A DNA stretch of 29,678 nt from Bacilli bacterium (GCA_028684735.1 JAQUFI010000003.1:1-29678); one strand, 5' to 3'; positions 1-8,163 are shown, counted from the stretch's first letter. Numbers and translations are program-made. The notes: generated from the sequence alone by a model not told the origin.

Positions 1-1400
1 TATTAACTGTTATTACGAATGATATAACTTTAATTGGTAATGTTTTTATGATGAGTTTGCGTATTCTCTTTCGCTTACCAATTATATTGCTTGGCAGTAT
101 TTTTATGGCTATCATGATTAGCCCTAAGTTATCATTAATCCTTGTTTTTCTTATTCCCATAATGTCTATTGTTGTTGGGATATTGATAAAAAGGGCTTTT
201 CCGTATTTTAAAATAATGCAGGATAGTGTCGATGATGTTAACACAACTGTTAGAGAAAATCTTGGAGGAATTAGAGTAGTTAAAGCTTTTGTAAATGAAG
301 AACATGAAATTCATAAGTTTGATCAAGTTAATCAAAAATTAATGGATATTACAATTAAAGGTTTTCGTATTATTTCATTTGTGATGCCAACATCGATGCT
401 GTTTATTAATATGGCTACATTATTAGTGTTATGGTATGGAGGATTTGAAGTTGTTGGTGGAAGTTTATTAGTTGGTGACATCATTGCTTTTGTTCAATAC
501 TTAACCAATATTCTAACGACAGTAATGATTTCATCAATGGTTGTTACAATGTTATCTCGAAGTGAAGTTAGTGCTTTTAGAATTAATGAAATATTTGAAT
601 TAGAGAATGATTTAACTGATATTAAAAAGCCCATAAAGGTATCAGAGATAAAAGGCAAGATAGAATTTAAAAATGTTAGTTTTTCCTATCAAGAAGGTAC
701 TGGAGATATGGTTTTAAAAGATCTAAATTTTGTCGTCCAAGCCGGTGAAACAATTGGGATTGTTGGTTCAACTGGTAGTGGTAAGTCAACATTAGTTAAT
801 TTAATTCCGAGGTTTTATGATGTTGAGCATGGAGAGGTTTTAATTGATGATACCAATATTAAAAAATATCAAATTTCCTTTCTTCGAAAAAAGATAGGTA
901 TTGCCTTGCAACAAGCCTTTATTTTTTCTGATACCATTAAAAATAATATTAAATATGGTAATGATGATGCTACTGATGTAGAAGTGATAGAGGCTGCAAA
1001 AATAGCACAGGCTGATACTTTTATTAAAGAAAAGAAAAAGGATTATGATGAGGTATTAGAACAAAGAGGAACTAATCTATCTGGTGGCCAAAAACAAAGG
1101 ATTGTTATTGCTAGAACAATTTTAACCAAACCCTCAATCATTATTTTTGATGATACTACTAGTTCAATTGATGTTACAACAGATCAAAAAATCAGAATTT
1201 CCATGAAAAAACATTTAAAAAATACGACAACATTTATTGTTTCTTCAAGAATTGCTTCAGTAATTGATGCTGATAAAATAATAGTCTTAGATGATGGGAA
1301 AATAGTTGGTTTTGATTCCCACTCTCAACTCTTAAAAAACAATTCAATATATAAGGATATTTACTATTCGCAAATGTCTAAAGGGGGGAATAAAAAATGA
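1..1400 (+). CDS. ABC exporter half, degenerate-site subunit (5' end outside window)
   Basis: This is the C-terminal part of a fused membrane-ATPase half-transporter, active in the cytoplasmic membrane. The frame is open from base 3, upstream of the first ATG at 48, and the residues before that ATG (TNDITLIGNVF) match the conserved stretch ahead of TM3 in exporters, so the gene begins outside the window. The nucleotide-binding domain shows Walker A GSTGSGKST (about 765-791), a canonical LSGGQ signature (about 1077-1091) and Walker B IIIFDDTTS (about 1137-1163). The catalytic Glu after the Walker B Asp is Asp, and the H-loop His is Ser (IVSSR, about 1236). These are the marks of the degenerate-site subunit in heterodimeric exporters of the BmrCD/TM287-288 type. 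Its stop overlaps the partner start (ATGA). Substrate unknown; drug or lipid export is only a family-level guess. Confidence 0.93.
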   Translation, partial: LTVITNDITLIGNVFMMSLRILFRLPIILLGSIFMAIMISPKLSLILVFLIPIMSIVVGILIKRAFPYFKIMQDSVDDVNTTVRENLGGIRVVKAFVNEEHEIHKFDQVNQKLMDITIKGFRIISFVMPTSMLFINMATLLVLWYGGFEVVGGSLLVGDIIAFVQYLTNILTTVMISSMVVTMLSRSEVSAFRINEIFELENDLTDIKKPIKVSEIKGKIEFKNVSFSYQEGTGDMVLKDLNFVVQAGETIGIVGSTGSGKSTLVNLIPRFYDVEHGEVLIDDTNIKKYQISFLRKKIGIALQQAFIFSDTIKNNIKYGNDDATDVEVIEAAKIAQADTFIKEKKKDYDEVLEQRGTNLSGGQKQRIVIARTILTKPSIIIFDDTTSSIDVTTDQKIRISMKKHLKNTTTFIVSSRIASVIDADKIIVLDDGKIVGFDSHSQLLKNNSIYKDIYYSQMSKGGNKK

Positions 1401-3169
1401 ACAGAAGAAAAACGATTCATAATGACACTGATAAACCATTAAAACCCAAAGAAACGATGTTACGTTTATGGAGTTACTTAAAAAAAGATAAAATAAGAAT
1501 CCTTTTTGTTACGTTTATGGTTTTATGTTCAACCCTAGCTGTAGTTATTGCTCCTTTACTTGTGGCTAAAGGAATCGATAATTATATTGCTAAAAAGAGT
1601 TTGGATGGACTATTAATCATTGTAATTATCTTAGCTATTTTATATATAATTCGTTCGGTCTTTACAAGGATATCTAATTTCACAATGGTAAAAGTAACTG
1701 AGAAAACATTATATAATCTTCGTAAGGATTTATTTAATCACTTGCAACAATTATCTCTTAGCTTTTTTGATCGAAATAAAAAAGGTGATTTAATGAGTCG
1801 TTTTACTAATGATATTAGTATTATTGATGAAGCCTTATCGGAGACTATTGTGAGTTTGATTAATAGTGTAATAACCTTAATTGGTGTTACGACCATTATA
1901 TTTATTATTAATCCTATTTTAGCTTTCACAACGATTCTAACAATTCCTTTGTTTTTTGTTTTAGTTTTTAAAATTGGAAATAAGTCAGGTGAATTATTTG
2001 CTAAGCAACAAAAACAGTTAGGAGAATTAAACAGTTATACGGAAGAAATGATATCTGGTATGAAAGTTATTAAGAGTTATGTAAAAGAGGATAAAACAAT
2101 TGAAGAATTTGACAAATATAATCGCGATTTAATTGATACTTCAATAAATGCTCAAATTGTTTCTAATTTAATTATGCCAACTAATATGGCAATAACTAAT
2201 TTAAGTCATATCTTACTATTTCTTGTTGGAGCCATTATGACAGTTAAAGGTATGGCTACAGTAGGAAGCATTCTTGCGTTTTTAAACTATTCAAATATGT
2301 TTAGACGTCCAATTAATCAATTAGGTTTCTTATATGCTTCAATTCAAGGAGCGTTAGCTGGAGCTGAAAGAGTTTTTGAGGTAATGGATACAGAAATTGA
2401 AGTTAAGAATGTTGATAAACCTTTACCTTTTGATAATATAAAAGGCAATGTTGTTTTAGAAAATGTTAATTTTAGTTATATAAAAGGGAAACGGGTATTA
2501 AAAAATATTAGTATTAAAGTTAAAAAAGGTGAAAACATTGCTTTAGTTGGACCAACAGGCGCTGGCAAAACTACTATTATCAATTTATTAACTCGTTTTT
2601 ATGATATCGATAGTGGAATGATTACGATTGATGGGATAGATATTAGTAATGTCCATCAAGATGATTTGAGAAGTAAAATAGGGATTGTTTTGCAAGATAC
2701 CTATTTGTTTCGTGGAACTGTTAAAGAAAACATTAAATATGGAAAGATGGATGCAACTGATGAAGAAGTAACCCTTGCTGCTATGAAAGCAGAAGCACAT
2801 TCTTTTATTCGTCGCTTACCAGAAGGATATGAATCGATAATCGATGAAGAGGGTAGTAATCTATCTCAAGGCGAACGTCAATTAATATCAATTGCTAGGG
2901 CTATATTAGCTGATCCTGAAATCCTCATCCTAGATGAAGCCACTAGTAGTGTCGATACTCGTACGGAACAAGCTATCAACCAAGGTATGAAAGAGTTATC
3001 TAAAGGAAGAACAACTTTTGTAATTGCCCATCGTCTTTCAACCATTCAAAAAGCTGATACCATTTTAGTAATTAATAATGGTGAAATAATTGAAAGTGGG
3101 AGCCATGAAGAACTATTAAAGAAGAAAGCCTTTTACTATAATTTGTATAATAATCAATTTAATATTTAA
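1397..3169 (+). CDS. ABC exporter half, partner subunit
   Basis: A complete 590-residue half-transporter: six TM segments within about residues 30-310, then the ATPase domain. It has Walker A GPTGAGKTT (about 384-392), Walker B ILILDEATS with the catalytic Glu (about 509-517) and the H-loop IAHRLS (about 542). Its signature is LSQGE rather than LSGGQ (about 489). A weak signature here and a missing catalytic Glu in the upstream partner both fall in the same composite site, as expected for an asymmetric heterodimer. The start overlaps the previous stop by four bases and follows an AAGGGGGG ribosome binding site, so the two are translationally coupled. A charged, Lys-rich N-terminus precedes TM1. 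Substrate cannot be told from sequence. Confidence 0.95.
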   Translation: MNRRKTIHNDTDKPLKPKETMLRLWSYLKKDKIRILFVTFMVLCSTLAVVIAPLLVAKGIDNYIAKKSLDGLLIIVIILAILYIIRSVFTRISNFTMVKVTEKTLYNLRKDLFNHLQQLSLSFFDRNKKGDLMSRFTNDISIIDEALSETIVSLINSVITLIGVTTIIFIINPILAFTTILTIPLFFVLVFKIGNKSGELFAKQQKQLGELNSYTEEMISGMKVIKSYVKEDKTIEEFDKYNRDLIDTSINAQIVSNLIMPTNMAITNLSHILLFLVGAIMTVKGMATVGSILAFLNYSNMFRRPINQLGFLYASIQGALAGAERVFEVMDTEIEVKNVDKPLPFDNIKGNVVLENVNFSYIKGKRVLKNISIKVKKGENIALVGPTGAGKTTIINLLTRFYDIDSGMITIDGIDISNVHQDDLRSKIGIVLQDTYLFRGTVKENIKYGKMDATDEEVTLAAMKAEAHSFIRRLPEGYESIIDEEGSNLSQGERQLISIARAILADPEILILDEATSSVDTRTEQAINQGMKELSKGRTTFVIAHRLSTIQKADTILVINNGEIIESGSHEELLKKKAFYYNLYNNQFNI

Positions 3170-3195
3170 AATAACTTTTCTTTTTTAAAATTGTT

Positions 3196-3204
3196 TGTTA
3201 TAAT
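3196..3204 (+). promoter_or_regulatory. Extended -10 promoter element for 3232 gene
   Basis: TGTTATAAT is an exact extended -10 (TGn-TATAAT). No convincing -35 lies 17 bases upstream (T-rich). It sits 28 bases before the TTG start and would separate the 3232-4610 pair from the ABC operon. Confidence 0.6.
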
Positions 3205-3231
3205 AAAGATAATAAGAATAGGGGTGATAGT

Positions 3232-3822
3232 TTGAAAAACAACATGCGAATTACTAGCGAAAAATTTATTTTCTTTGTGGGGGTTCTTATTGTGGCGTCT
3301 TTTATCTTTTCTTTGCCATCATTATATGATAAAGTTCGCGACATAAAATATAATGGATTGTTCCCAAAGAATCCAGAAGAAATAGAAAAAGAACCAGACG
3401 ATACTCCAGAACCAATAGAAGAAGTATCAGTAACGACAACTTGTACTAGATCCGAAACCAATGAAGGTGGCAAAATATTATATAAAGTTGTCTTTTCGCA
3501 TCCTAATGGTAAATTAAAGTCTGTTATCGAAACTACTGAATATACTATAGATGAAGGGAAGACTATGGAAAAATTAGAAACTGATAATATCTATTATTCA
3601 GAACTAAATGCTGATTTTAGAAATTATAGGGGATTCACCTTAACAAATAAATATAGTGAAGAGAAAACCACTATTAAATTAGAGTTAGATTTATCGTTAT
3701 TAGATATTAAAGCTATGAATAAAGCTGCTTCATTTCAACCGTTGGAATTAAAATATAGTTTTAATCAAAAAGCAGAAGAAATAAAGCAAATATATACTAA
3801 AGACGGCTATGTATGTAATTAA
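3232..3822 (+). CDS. Membrane-anchored protein of unknown function
   Basis: 196 residues starting at TTG, eight bases after an AGGGGTGATA ribosome binding site. An internal ATG at 3244 is possible but further from that site. One N-terminal TM (about residues 12-29), an acidic Pro/Glu linker (about 45-64), then a probably extracytoplasmic domain of about 130 residues with a mixed strand/helix look. It has two Cys: one opening the domain (TTTC, about 70) and one at the extreme C-terminus (YVCN), which could form a disulfide closing it. There is no lipobox. The domain vaguely resembles small DUF1307/YehR-like lipoprotein domains, but I cannot support that by eye. It lies 11 bases upstream of the repeat protein and probably shares its transcript. 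Confidence 0.8.
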   Translation: MKNNMRITSEKFIFFVGVLIVASFIFSLPSLYDKVRDIKYNGLFPKNPEEIEKEPDDTPEPIEEVSVTTTCTRSETNEGGKILYKVVFSHPNGKLKSVIETTEYTIDEGKTMEKLETDNIYYSELNADFRNYRGFTLTNKYSEEKTTIKLELDLSLLDIKAMNKAASFQPLELKYSFNQKAEEIKQIYTKDGYVCN

Positions 3823-3833
3823 GGAGGAGTAAA

Positions 3834-4610
3834 ATGAGCCAAGAAAATAATGATGTAATTAATAACCAACCCGACAACCTTGATACACCGGTCAACAATA
3901 CACCAGAACCATTGTCTATTTTTGAAAATCCTGATTTTGGTGGACAAGAAACGGTGGTTACACAACCAGAACCAATGATGGATGTGCCAGTGCAATCAGA
4001 TCCGATGGCTGATATGCAAGCACAACCAGATCCAATGATGGGTATGCAAGCACAACCAGAACCAATGATGGATGTGCCAGTACAATCAGATCCGATGGCT
4101 GATATGCAAGCACAACCAGAACCTATGATGGGTATGCAAGCACAACCAGAACCAATGATGGATGTGCCAGTACAACCAAATCCAATGATGGATATGCCAG
4201 TGCAACCAGATCCAATGATGGATATGCAAGCACAACCAGAACCTATGATGGGTATGCAAGCACAACCAGAACCAATGATGGATGTGCCAGTACAATCAGA
4301 TCCGATGGCTGATATGCAAGCACAACCAGAACCTATGATGGGTATGCAAGCACAACCAGATCCAATGGCTGTTATGCCAGTGCAACCAACTAGTGTGCCA
4401 GATATTCAACCATTAGTTAATGAAGGTTTACAACCAGAAATAATTAAACAAGCAGTCCCAACTAATAATCAAGAGGTTACAGCTTCTACAGGTAAATCCA
4501 ATATTGATAAAAAAGGTAAAGGTGGATTAGCTTTTATCTTAGTAATATTTATTATTTTAATATTATTTACTGTTTTTTTACCAAAGATAGTTGAAATACT
4601 GGGATTTTAA
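3834..4610 (+). CDS. Tail-anchored protein with Pro/Met/Gln decapeptide repeats
   Basis: 258 residues, ATG five bases after GGAGG. Residues 1-44 are polar and acidic. Residues 45-184 are fourteen 10-residue repeats of the form P-[E/D]-P-M-M-[D/G]-[V/M]-x-[V/A]-Q. Residues 185-229 form a linker, and residues 230-250 a single C-terminal TM preceded by KKGKGG. With no signal peptide and a basic stretch just before the TM, the repeat region is probably cytoplasmic (tail-anchored), although an outside-facing topology is not excluded. The low-complexity Pro/Gln/Met segment suggests a disordered tether or binding platform. No enzymatic domain is visible. It is followed by a rho-independent terminator, so it ends its transcript. 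Function not recognised. Confidence 0.85.
   Translation: MSQENNDVINNQPDNLDTPVNNTPEPLSIFENPDFGGQETVVTQPEPMMDVPVQSDPMADMQAQPDPMMGMQAQPEPMMDVPVQSDPMADMQAQPEPMMGMQAQPEPMMDVPVQPNPMMDMPVQPDPMMDMQAQPEPMMGMQAQPEPMMDVPVQSDPMADMQAQPEPMMGMQAQPDPMAVMPVQPTSVPDIQPLVNEGLQPEIIKQAVPTNNQEVTASTGKSNIDKKGKGGLAFILVIFIILILFTVFLPKIVEILGF
3966..4385 (+). repeat. In-frame 30-bp tandem repeat, 14 units
   Basis: Fourteen 30-base units encode decapeptides such as PEPMMDVPVQ, SDPMADMQAQ and PEPMMGMQAQ. These three types recur in that order, giving a higher-order period of 90 bases that is near-identical at DNA level. This indicates recent expansion by slippage or recombination. The unit length keeps the frame, so copy-number changes would alter protein length without breaking the gene. 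Confidence 0.95.
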
Positions 4611-4640
4611 AAATAATACCTAATTGGTATTATTTTTTTT
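4611..4640. terminator. Bidirectional rho-independent terminator
   Basis: A perfect 10-bp stem (AAATAATACC / GGTATTATTT) with a 5-base loop (TAATT) is followed by a T run on the + strand and by a shorter T run when read on the - strand. It lies between the convergent repeat-protein and RNHCP genes. The RNHCP stop codon falls inside the hairpin. Confidence 0.85.
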
Positions 4641-4937
4641 GATAACTGATAATTCAATGATTAAATCCATCTGATCATCATTAGCTATTATATTCTTGTG
4701 AGTTTCATTACATTTATTACACTTATATATTATTTTATAAGTATCTTTAAATTTTTCAATCCCAATAGGGATTAATAATCCATGACAATTATTATTTCGA
4801 TCCCCTGGGTTAATATCAACATGTTTTGAATATAAACAATGAGGGCAATGATCCCTAGCACTATATTTTAAAGGTTCAACAGATTCAGAACAGTTTTCAC
4901 AAATAAATGCTTCATCTCGCATTGTAAACTTTTTCAC
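4620..4937 (-). CDS. RNHCP domain-containing protein
   Basis: 105 residues. It carries the core of the RNHCP family (here RDHCPHCL, then S-x-H-V-D, PGDR and C-x-G-L), framed by CxxC pairs (CENC at about 13-16, CPHC at about 32-35, CNKC at about 73-76). These suggest one or two zinc-binding knuckles. The family is small, cytoplasmic and of unknown biochemical role. The start is GTG, seven bases after GAGG on the minus strand; the next ATG is five codons in. It is transcribed divergently from scpA and convergently with the repeat protein, so it is a single-gene unit with no clear functional link to its neighbours. Confidence 0.85.
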   Translation of the reverse strand: MKKFTMRDEAFICENCSESVEPLKYSARDHCPHCLYSKHVDINPGDRNNNCHGLLIPIGIEKFKDTYKIIYKCNKCNETHKNIIANDDQMDLIIELSVIKKNNTN

Positions 4938-4953
4938 ATTATCACCTCATAAA

Positions 4954-4959
4954 ATTATA
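4954..4959 (-). promoter_or_regulatory. Candidate -10 for RNHCP gene
   Basis: TATAAT read on the minus strand, 17 bases before the GTG start codon. No good -35 is seen, and the short spacing would give an almost leaderless message, so this is tentative. Confidence 0.35.
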
Positions 4960-4977
4960 CCATATATAGTTAAATTG

Positions 4978-4986
4978 TGTTATAAT
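4978..4986 (+). promoter_or_regulatory. Extended -10 promoter element for scpA-scpB
   Basis: TGTTATAAT, an exact extended -10, 22 bases before the chosen scpA start at 5009. It argues against a more upstream TTG start at 4988, which would overlap the promoter. Confidence 0.65.
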
Positions 4987-5008
4987 ATTGATGCTTGGAT
5001 GTGATAGA

Positions 5009-5740
5009 ATGCTGTATAAAGTTGAAATAGATGAATTTGAAGGACCGTTGGATTTATTACTTCATTTAATAAAACAATCGGATATAAGTATCTATGATAT
5101 AAGTATTGAAACTATTACTAAACAATATCTTGATTATATTAATCAAATGGAAGAATTAAATCTAAATGTTGCTAGTGAATATTTAGTTATGGCTGCTGAA
5201 TTAATTGAAATGAAATCAGCATTACTTCTTCCAAAACAAGAATTACAAGATGAAGACGAATACGAAGAAGATCCAAGAGAACAATTAATTAATCGATTAT
5301 TAGAGTATCAAACTTATAAAAATGTGGCTTCTGTTTTTAAAAACTATGAAGATGAACGCAACTTATTATTGACAAAGGCTCCAAGCAATCTTGATGAATA
5401 TATATCAGATGATAATCAAGAACAAGATGGCTTGCAAATTAATTTAGATGAATTGCTTGATGCAGTTATGCAATTTTTATCGAGGAAAGATGCAGAACGA
5501 CCACTTACTACGAAAGTTACAACGAAAGAATTTTCAGTTGCTGTAAGAAGTGCTGAAATTAAAGAAATTGTCAAAAAACATAAAAAAATTGAATTTATGG
5601 AGTTATTTGATGTGTTTAATAAAGATTATATAATTATTACTTTCTTATCAATTTTAGAATTAACGAAAAGAAAAGAAGTACACATTAATCAAGATGATAA
5701 CTTTAAAAAAATATATGTCATGGCTAAAGGATGTGAATAG
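5009..5740 (+). CDS. scpA: Segregation and condensation protein A
   Basis: The kleisin subunit of the SMC-ScpAB condensin, which bridges SMC heads during chromosome organisation and segregation in the cytoplasm. The N-terminus carries the ScpA hallmark EFEGPLDLLLHLIK (about residues 8-21), followed by the helical SMC-neck-binding region. An acidic linker (about 80-90) and a C-terminal winged-helix domain (about 170-240) that contacts the SMC head come after. At 243 residues it has the usual length. ATG 5009 is chosen because GGATGTGAT (one mismatch to GGAGGTGAT) precedes it and the protein then starts MLYKVEIDEF as in homologues. scpB follows at once. Confidence 0.96.
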   Translation: MLYKVEIDEFEGPLDLLLHLIKQSDISIYDISIETITKQYLDYINQMEELNLNVASEYLVMAAELIEMKSALLLPKQELQDEDEYEEDPREQLINRLLEYQTYKNVASVFKNYEDERNLLLTKAPSNLDEYISDDNQEQDGLQINLDELLDAVMQFLSRKDAERPLTTKVTTKEFSVAVRSAEIKEIVKKHKKIEFMELFDVFNKDYIIITFLSILELTKRKEVHINQDDNFKKIYVMAKGCE

Positions 5741-5741
5741 A

Positions 5742-6296
5742 GTGAATTTGACTGGAGTATTAGAAGGACTACTTTTCCTAGTAGGCGATGAAGGACTAAC
5801 TTATGAAAGAATCGAAGAAATATTAGAAATAGATGCTTCAGAAGTCGCTGTGATAGTAGAAGAATTAAAAGAAGTTTATAACCATGAAAAGAGGGGTATC
5901 CAAATTGAATTACTGGGTGATGCCTTAAAACTAGTTACTAAAAAAGAACATAAAGAATACTATGAGAATTTAGTTGAAATCGAAAAAAAAGGACCTTTAA
6001 GCCAAGCTGCTTTAGAAACCTTAGCAATTATTGCTTATAATGAACCAATTACCCGAAGTTATGTAGAAAATATAAGAGGTGTTGATAGCAGTCATATTAT
6101 TCGAAAACTATTGCTTCGTAATCTGATTAAAGAAATAGGACGTTCAGAATTACCAGGGAGACCTATTTTATATGGAATAACTCCAACTTTCTTAGATTGT
6201 TTAGGTTTATCATCAATTGATCAATTACCTAAATTAGAACAACAAGAAATAATCGATAATGAAATTGATTTATATTCTTCTAAATATAGTGAATAA
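5742..6296 (+). CDS. scpB: Segregation and condensation protein B
   Basis: Partner of ScpA in the SMC condensin; a dimer of double winged-helix proteins that binds the ScpA middle region. 184 residues, typical length. Recognisable family segments include LEGLLFLVGDEGL near the N-terminus, LETLAIIAYNEPITR (about 90-104) and GRPILYG with TFLDCLGL (about 140-158). GTG 5742 is preferred because it lies one base after the scpA stop, follows AAAGGATGTGA, and gives the family-typical start just before the first helix. An in-frame ATG at 5694 would lie inside scpA and add 16 residues unlike the family. Confidence 0.96.
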   Translation: MNLTGVLEGLLFLVGDEGLTYERIEEILEIDASEVAVIVEELKEVYNHEKRGIQIELLGDALKLVTKKEHKEYYENLVEIEKKGPLSQAALETLAIIAYNEPITRSYVENIRGVDSSHIIRKLLLRNLIKEIGRSELPGRPILYGITPTFLDCLGLSSIDQLPKLEQQEIIDNEIDLYSSKYSE

Positions 6297-6317
6297 AAAA
6301 TATAATTAACATAAAAA

Positions 6318-6347
6318 TTGATATAGGTTATTACTTTATGTTATAAT
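6318..6347 (+). promoter_or_regulatory. Promoter of tRNA-Leu
   Basis: -35 TTGATA (6318-6323), 18-base spacer and -10 TATAAT (6342-6347) with TG at the extended position. The predicted start is a few bases before the tRNA. Confidence 0.8.
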
Positions 6348-6357
6348 TATATTGCTT

Positions 6358-6446
6358 GCTCGTGTGATGAAATAGGTAGACGTGCTGGACTCAAAATCCA
6401 GTGGTGATAAAACACCGTGTCGGTTCGACTCCGACCACGAGCACCA
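6358..6446 (+). tRNA. tRNA-Leu (anticodon CAA)
   Basis: Acceptor stem GCTCGTG / CACGAGC with discriminator A and an encoded CCA (6444-6446). The D arm holds GGTAGACG. The anticodon stem CTGGA / TCCAG encloses the loop CTCAAAA, giving anticodon CAA (reads UUG). The long class II variable arm (TGGTGATAAAACACC) is typical of tRNA-Leu, and the T arm contains GGTTCGACTCC. A dedicated promoter lies upstream and a terminator downstream. Confidence 0.97.
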
Positions 6447-6457
6447 ATTGACAACAA

Positions 6458-6490
6458 ATTAACTTTATTCAAAGTTAATCTTTTTTTTTA
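6458..6490 (+). terminator. Rho-independent terminator of tRNA-Leu
   Basis: A 9-bp stem ATTAACTTT / AAAGTTAAT with a 4-base loop is followed by TC and a T run. It is nested in a second perfect 10-base inverted repeat (6451-6460 and 6495-6504). Confidence 0.85.
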
Positions 6491-6503
6491 TGATAATTTG
6501 TTG

Positions 6504-6509
6504 TATAAT
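6504..6509 (+). promoter_or_regulatory. Candidate -10 for 6538 gene
   Basis: TATAAT directly after TTG, 28 bases before the ATG. The -35 position falls in the T run of the preceding terminator, so support is limited to the -10. Confidence 0.4.
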
Positions 6510-6537
6510 ATGTTAAAGGATAGAAAAGGGTGATGAC

Positions 6538-8163
6538 ATGGTATTAAAAAAACCGTATGCATTTTTAATTAAACGTTTTAAATTATTGCATTTAATATTA
6601 CTCTTTTTTATGTTATTCCTTACATATAAAACTAACAATATTATTAATTTTTTAACGGAGTACTTGGCATCAACCCAATTAATTACTAAACAAGATTTTG
6701 CTTCTGAACTATTTAATATATATATGTATATTGTTCCTTTTTTAATAATCATTTTTTCGATGATTATCTTGTCAGTTATGTATATAAAGAAAAAACCCCT
6801 TGTCTTTTATATTGCTAATATTGCAATTTATCTAGGGTTATTAATTATTTATAACTTTTCTCATTCAATTATAACAACTTTTCAATTTGAATTAGTAGAT
6901 GCTCGAACTATTCGCTTGGTGAGGGATTTTCTCTTTCTAATTTTTGCTTTACAATGTTTTAGTATTGTTATTACATTTATTAGAGCGACAGGCTTTGATA
7001 TTAAAAAATTTGATTTTGGGCATGATCTTCAAGAACTAGAAATAACGGTTGAAGATAATGAAGAATTTGAGTTTTCAGTTTCAGTAGATGCAAATAAATT
7101 AAAAAGAGGGGTTAGGAGAAATTTTCGTTTTTCCAAATATGTCTATCTTGAAAATAAATTTTTAATTAATATTATATCGTTAATTGCAATATCAATTATA
7201 TGCTTTGTTGCCTATTTAAACTTAGGTGTTTATAACAAATTATATGATCAAGGTGTTACTTTTCCTACCAACAATTTTATTATTACCGTTAAGAATACTT
7301 ATTTAACAAACCAAGATTATAAATTAAAGGAAATATCAGAAGATAAATACCTAGTTGTATTAGAGTTGGAAATCCGTTCCAAATTTTTTGGTAAAAATAA
7401 ATTAGTAACAGCAAACGCTGAACTACTAATTGGCAATGAAATTTATTATCATAATAATAAATTTCGTTCGATGTTACTTGATTTAGGAGTCGTTTATCAA
7501 AATACTATTATTCCAACTGAATTCACAAAGGTTTTATTAGTTTATGAGATTCCTAAAGAGGCAATTAAAAAGCCAATGATCTTAAAATTTATTGATAAAG
7601 TTGATGGCAATTATGATAAATTAAGTCCTAAGTATATTAGTACTAAACTTAAACCGTTTAATTTTGATGAAAATCGTAAAATAGTAACAGCTAAATTAGG
7701 AGAAATAATTACTTTTAATAACGAAGTATTAAAAGAGTCAACCTTAAAAATAGACAGATTTGAAATAGCTAAGAAATTTAAAATCGATTATAATTTTTGT
7801 GTTAAAAAAGATGATTGTTTTGAATCGACTGAGTTTGTTCATCCTAAGTTAAATACTAATTATGATAAGGCCTTATTAAAAATAGTTGGTAATCTCACAA
7901 TTGATGAAGATGCTAATGTAAGTGGATTATATGACTTATATAATTTAGTAGATTATTTTGGGACGATATCTTATGAATTTGGTGGTAAAATCAAAGTTCA
8001 AAAAATTGGACTTAATGAAATTAGGCCTCAAAAAGTAAAACAAACAAATACTTATTATGTCGAAATAGCTGAAGAAATAGGACGAGCACAAAACATTATC
8101 TTACAATTTAATATAAGAAACAGAACTTATAAATATGCTATAGATATGATGAAACAACAGTAA
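6538..8163 (+). CDS. Five-TM membrane protein with large external C-terminal domain, unknown
   Basis: 541 residues, ATG after AAAAGGGTGATGAC. Predicted TM segments are at about 14-30, 61-83, 88-107, 130-149 and 208-230. Basic clusters (KKP at 4, KKK at 84-86, K-rich at 155-158 and 189-203) place the N-terminus and the charged 150-207 loop inside, so the ~310-residue C-terminal region faces outside. That region looks strand-rich, with one adjacent Cys pair (CVKKDDC). I do not recognise a family. It is the first gene after tRNA-Leu. The next gene begins about 40 bases on, and the pair probably forms one unit ending at the terminator at 8885. Proximity to the Tad/T4SS locus suggests an accessory envelope role, but this is inference. 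Confidence 0.8.
   Translation: MVLKKPYAFLIKRFKLLHLILLFFMLFLTYKTNNIINFLTEYLASTQLITKQDFASELFNIYMYIVPFLIIIFSMIILSVMYIKKKPLVFYIANIAIYLGLLIIYNFSHSIITTFQFELVDARTIRLVRDFLFLIFALQCFSIVITFIRATGFDIKKFDFGHDLQELEITVEDNEEFEFSVSVDANKLKRGVRRNFRFSKYVYLENKFLINIISLIAISIICFVAYLNLGVYNKLYDQGVTFPTNNFIITVKNTYLTNQDYKLKEISEDKYLVVLELEIRSKFFGKNKLVTANAELLIGNEIYYHNNKFRSMLLDLGVVYQNTIIPTEFTKVLLVYEIPKEAIKKPMILKFIDKVDGNYDKLSPKYISTKLKPFNFDENRKIVTAKLGEIITFNNEVLKESTLKIDRFEIAKKFKIDYNFCVKKDDCFESTEFVHPKLNTNYDKALLKIVGNLTIDEDANVSGLYDLYNLVDYFGTISYEFGGKIKVQKIGLNEIRPQKVKQTNTYYVEIAEEIGRAQNIILQFNIRNRTYKYAIDMMKQQ

Noticed and set aside
3198..3473. Minus-strand open frame of 91 codons
   Set aside because: Lies antisense to the 3232 gene, which has a good start site and TM; the antisense frame has no supporting signals.
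4086..4295. Minus-strand open frame of 69 codons rich in His/Trp across the repeats
   Set aside because: A by-product of the 30-bp tandem repeat read antisense; no ribosome binding site and no protein-like composition.
3966..4385. CRISPR array
   Set aside because: Units are contiguous 30-mers without spacers and are in frame in a coding gene.
4988..5008. TTG/ATG starts for scpA upstream of 5009
   Set aside because: They overlap or abut the -10 hexamer and add residues not found in ScpA; ATG 5009 has the ribosome binding site and the family N-terminus.
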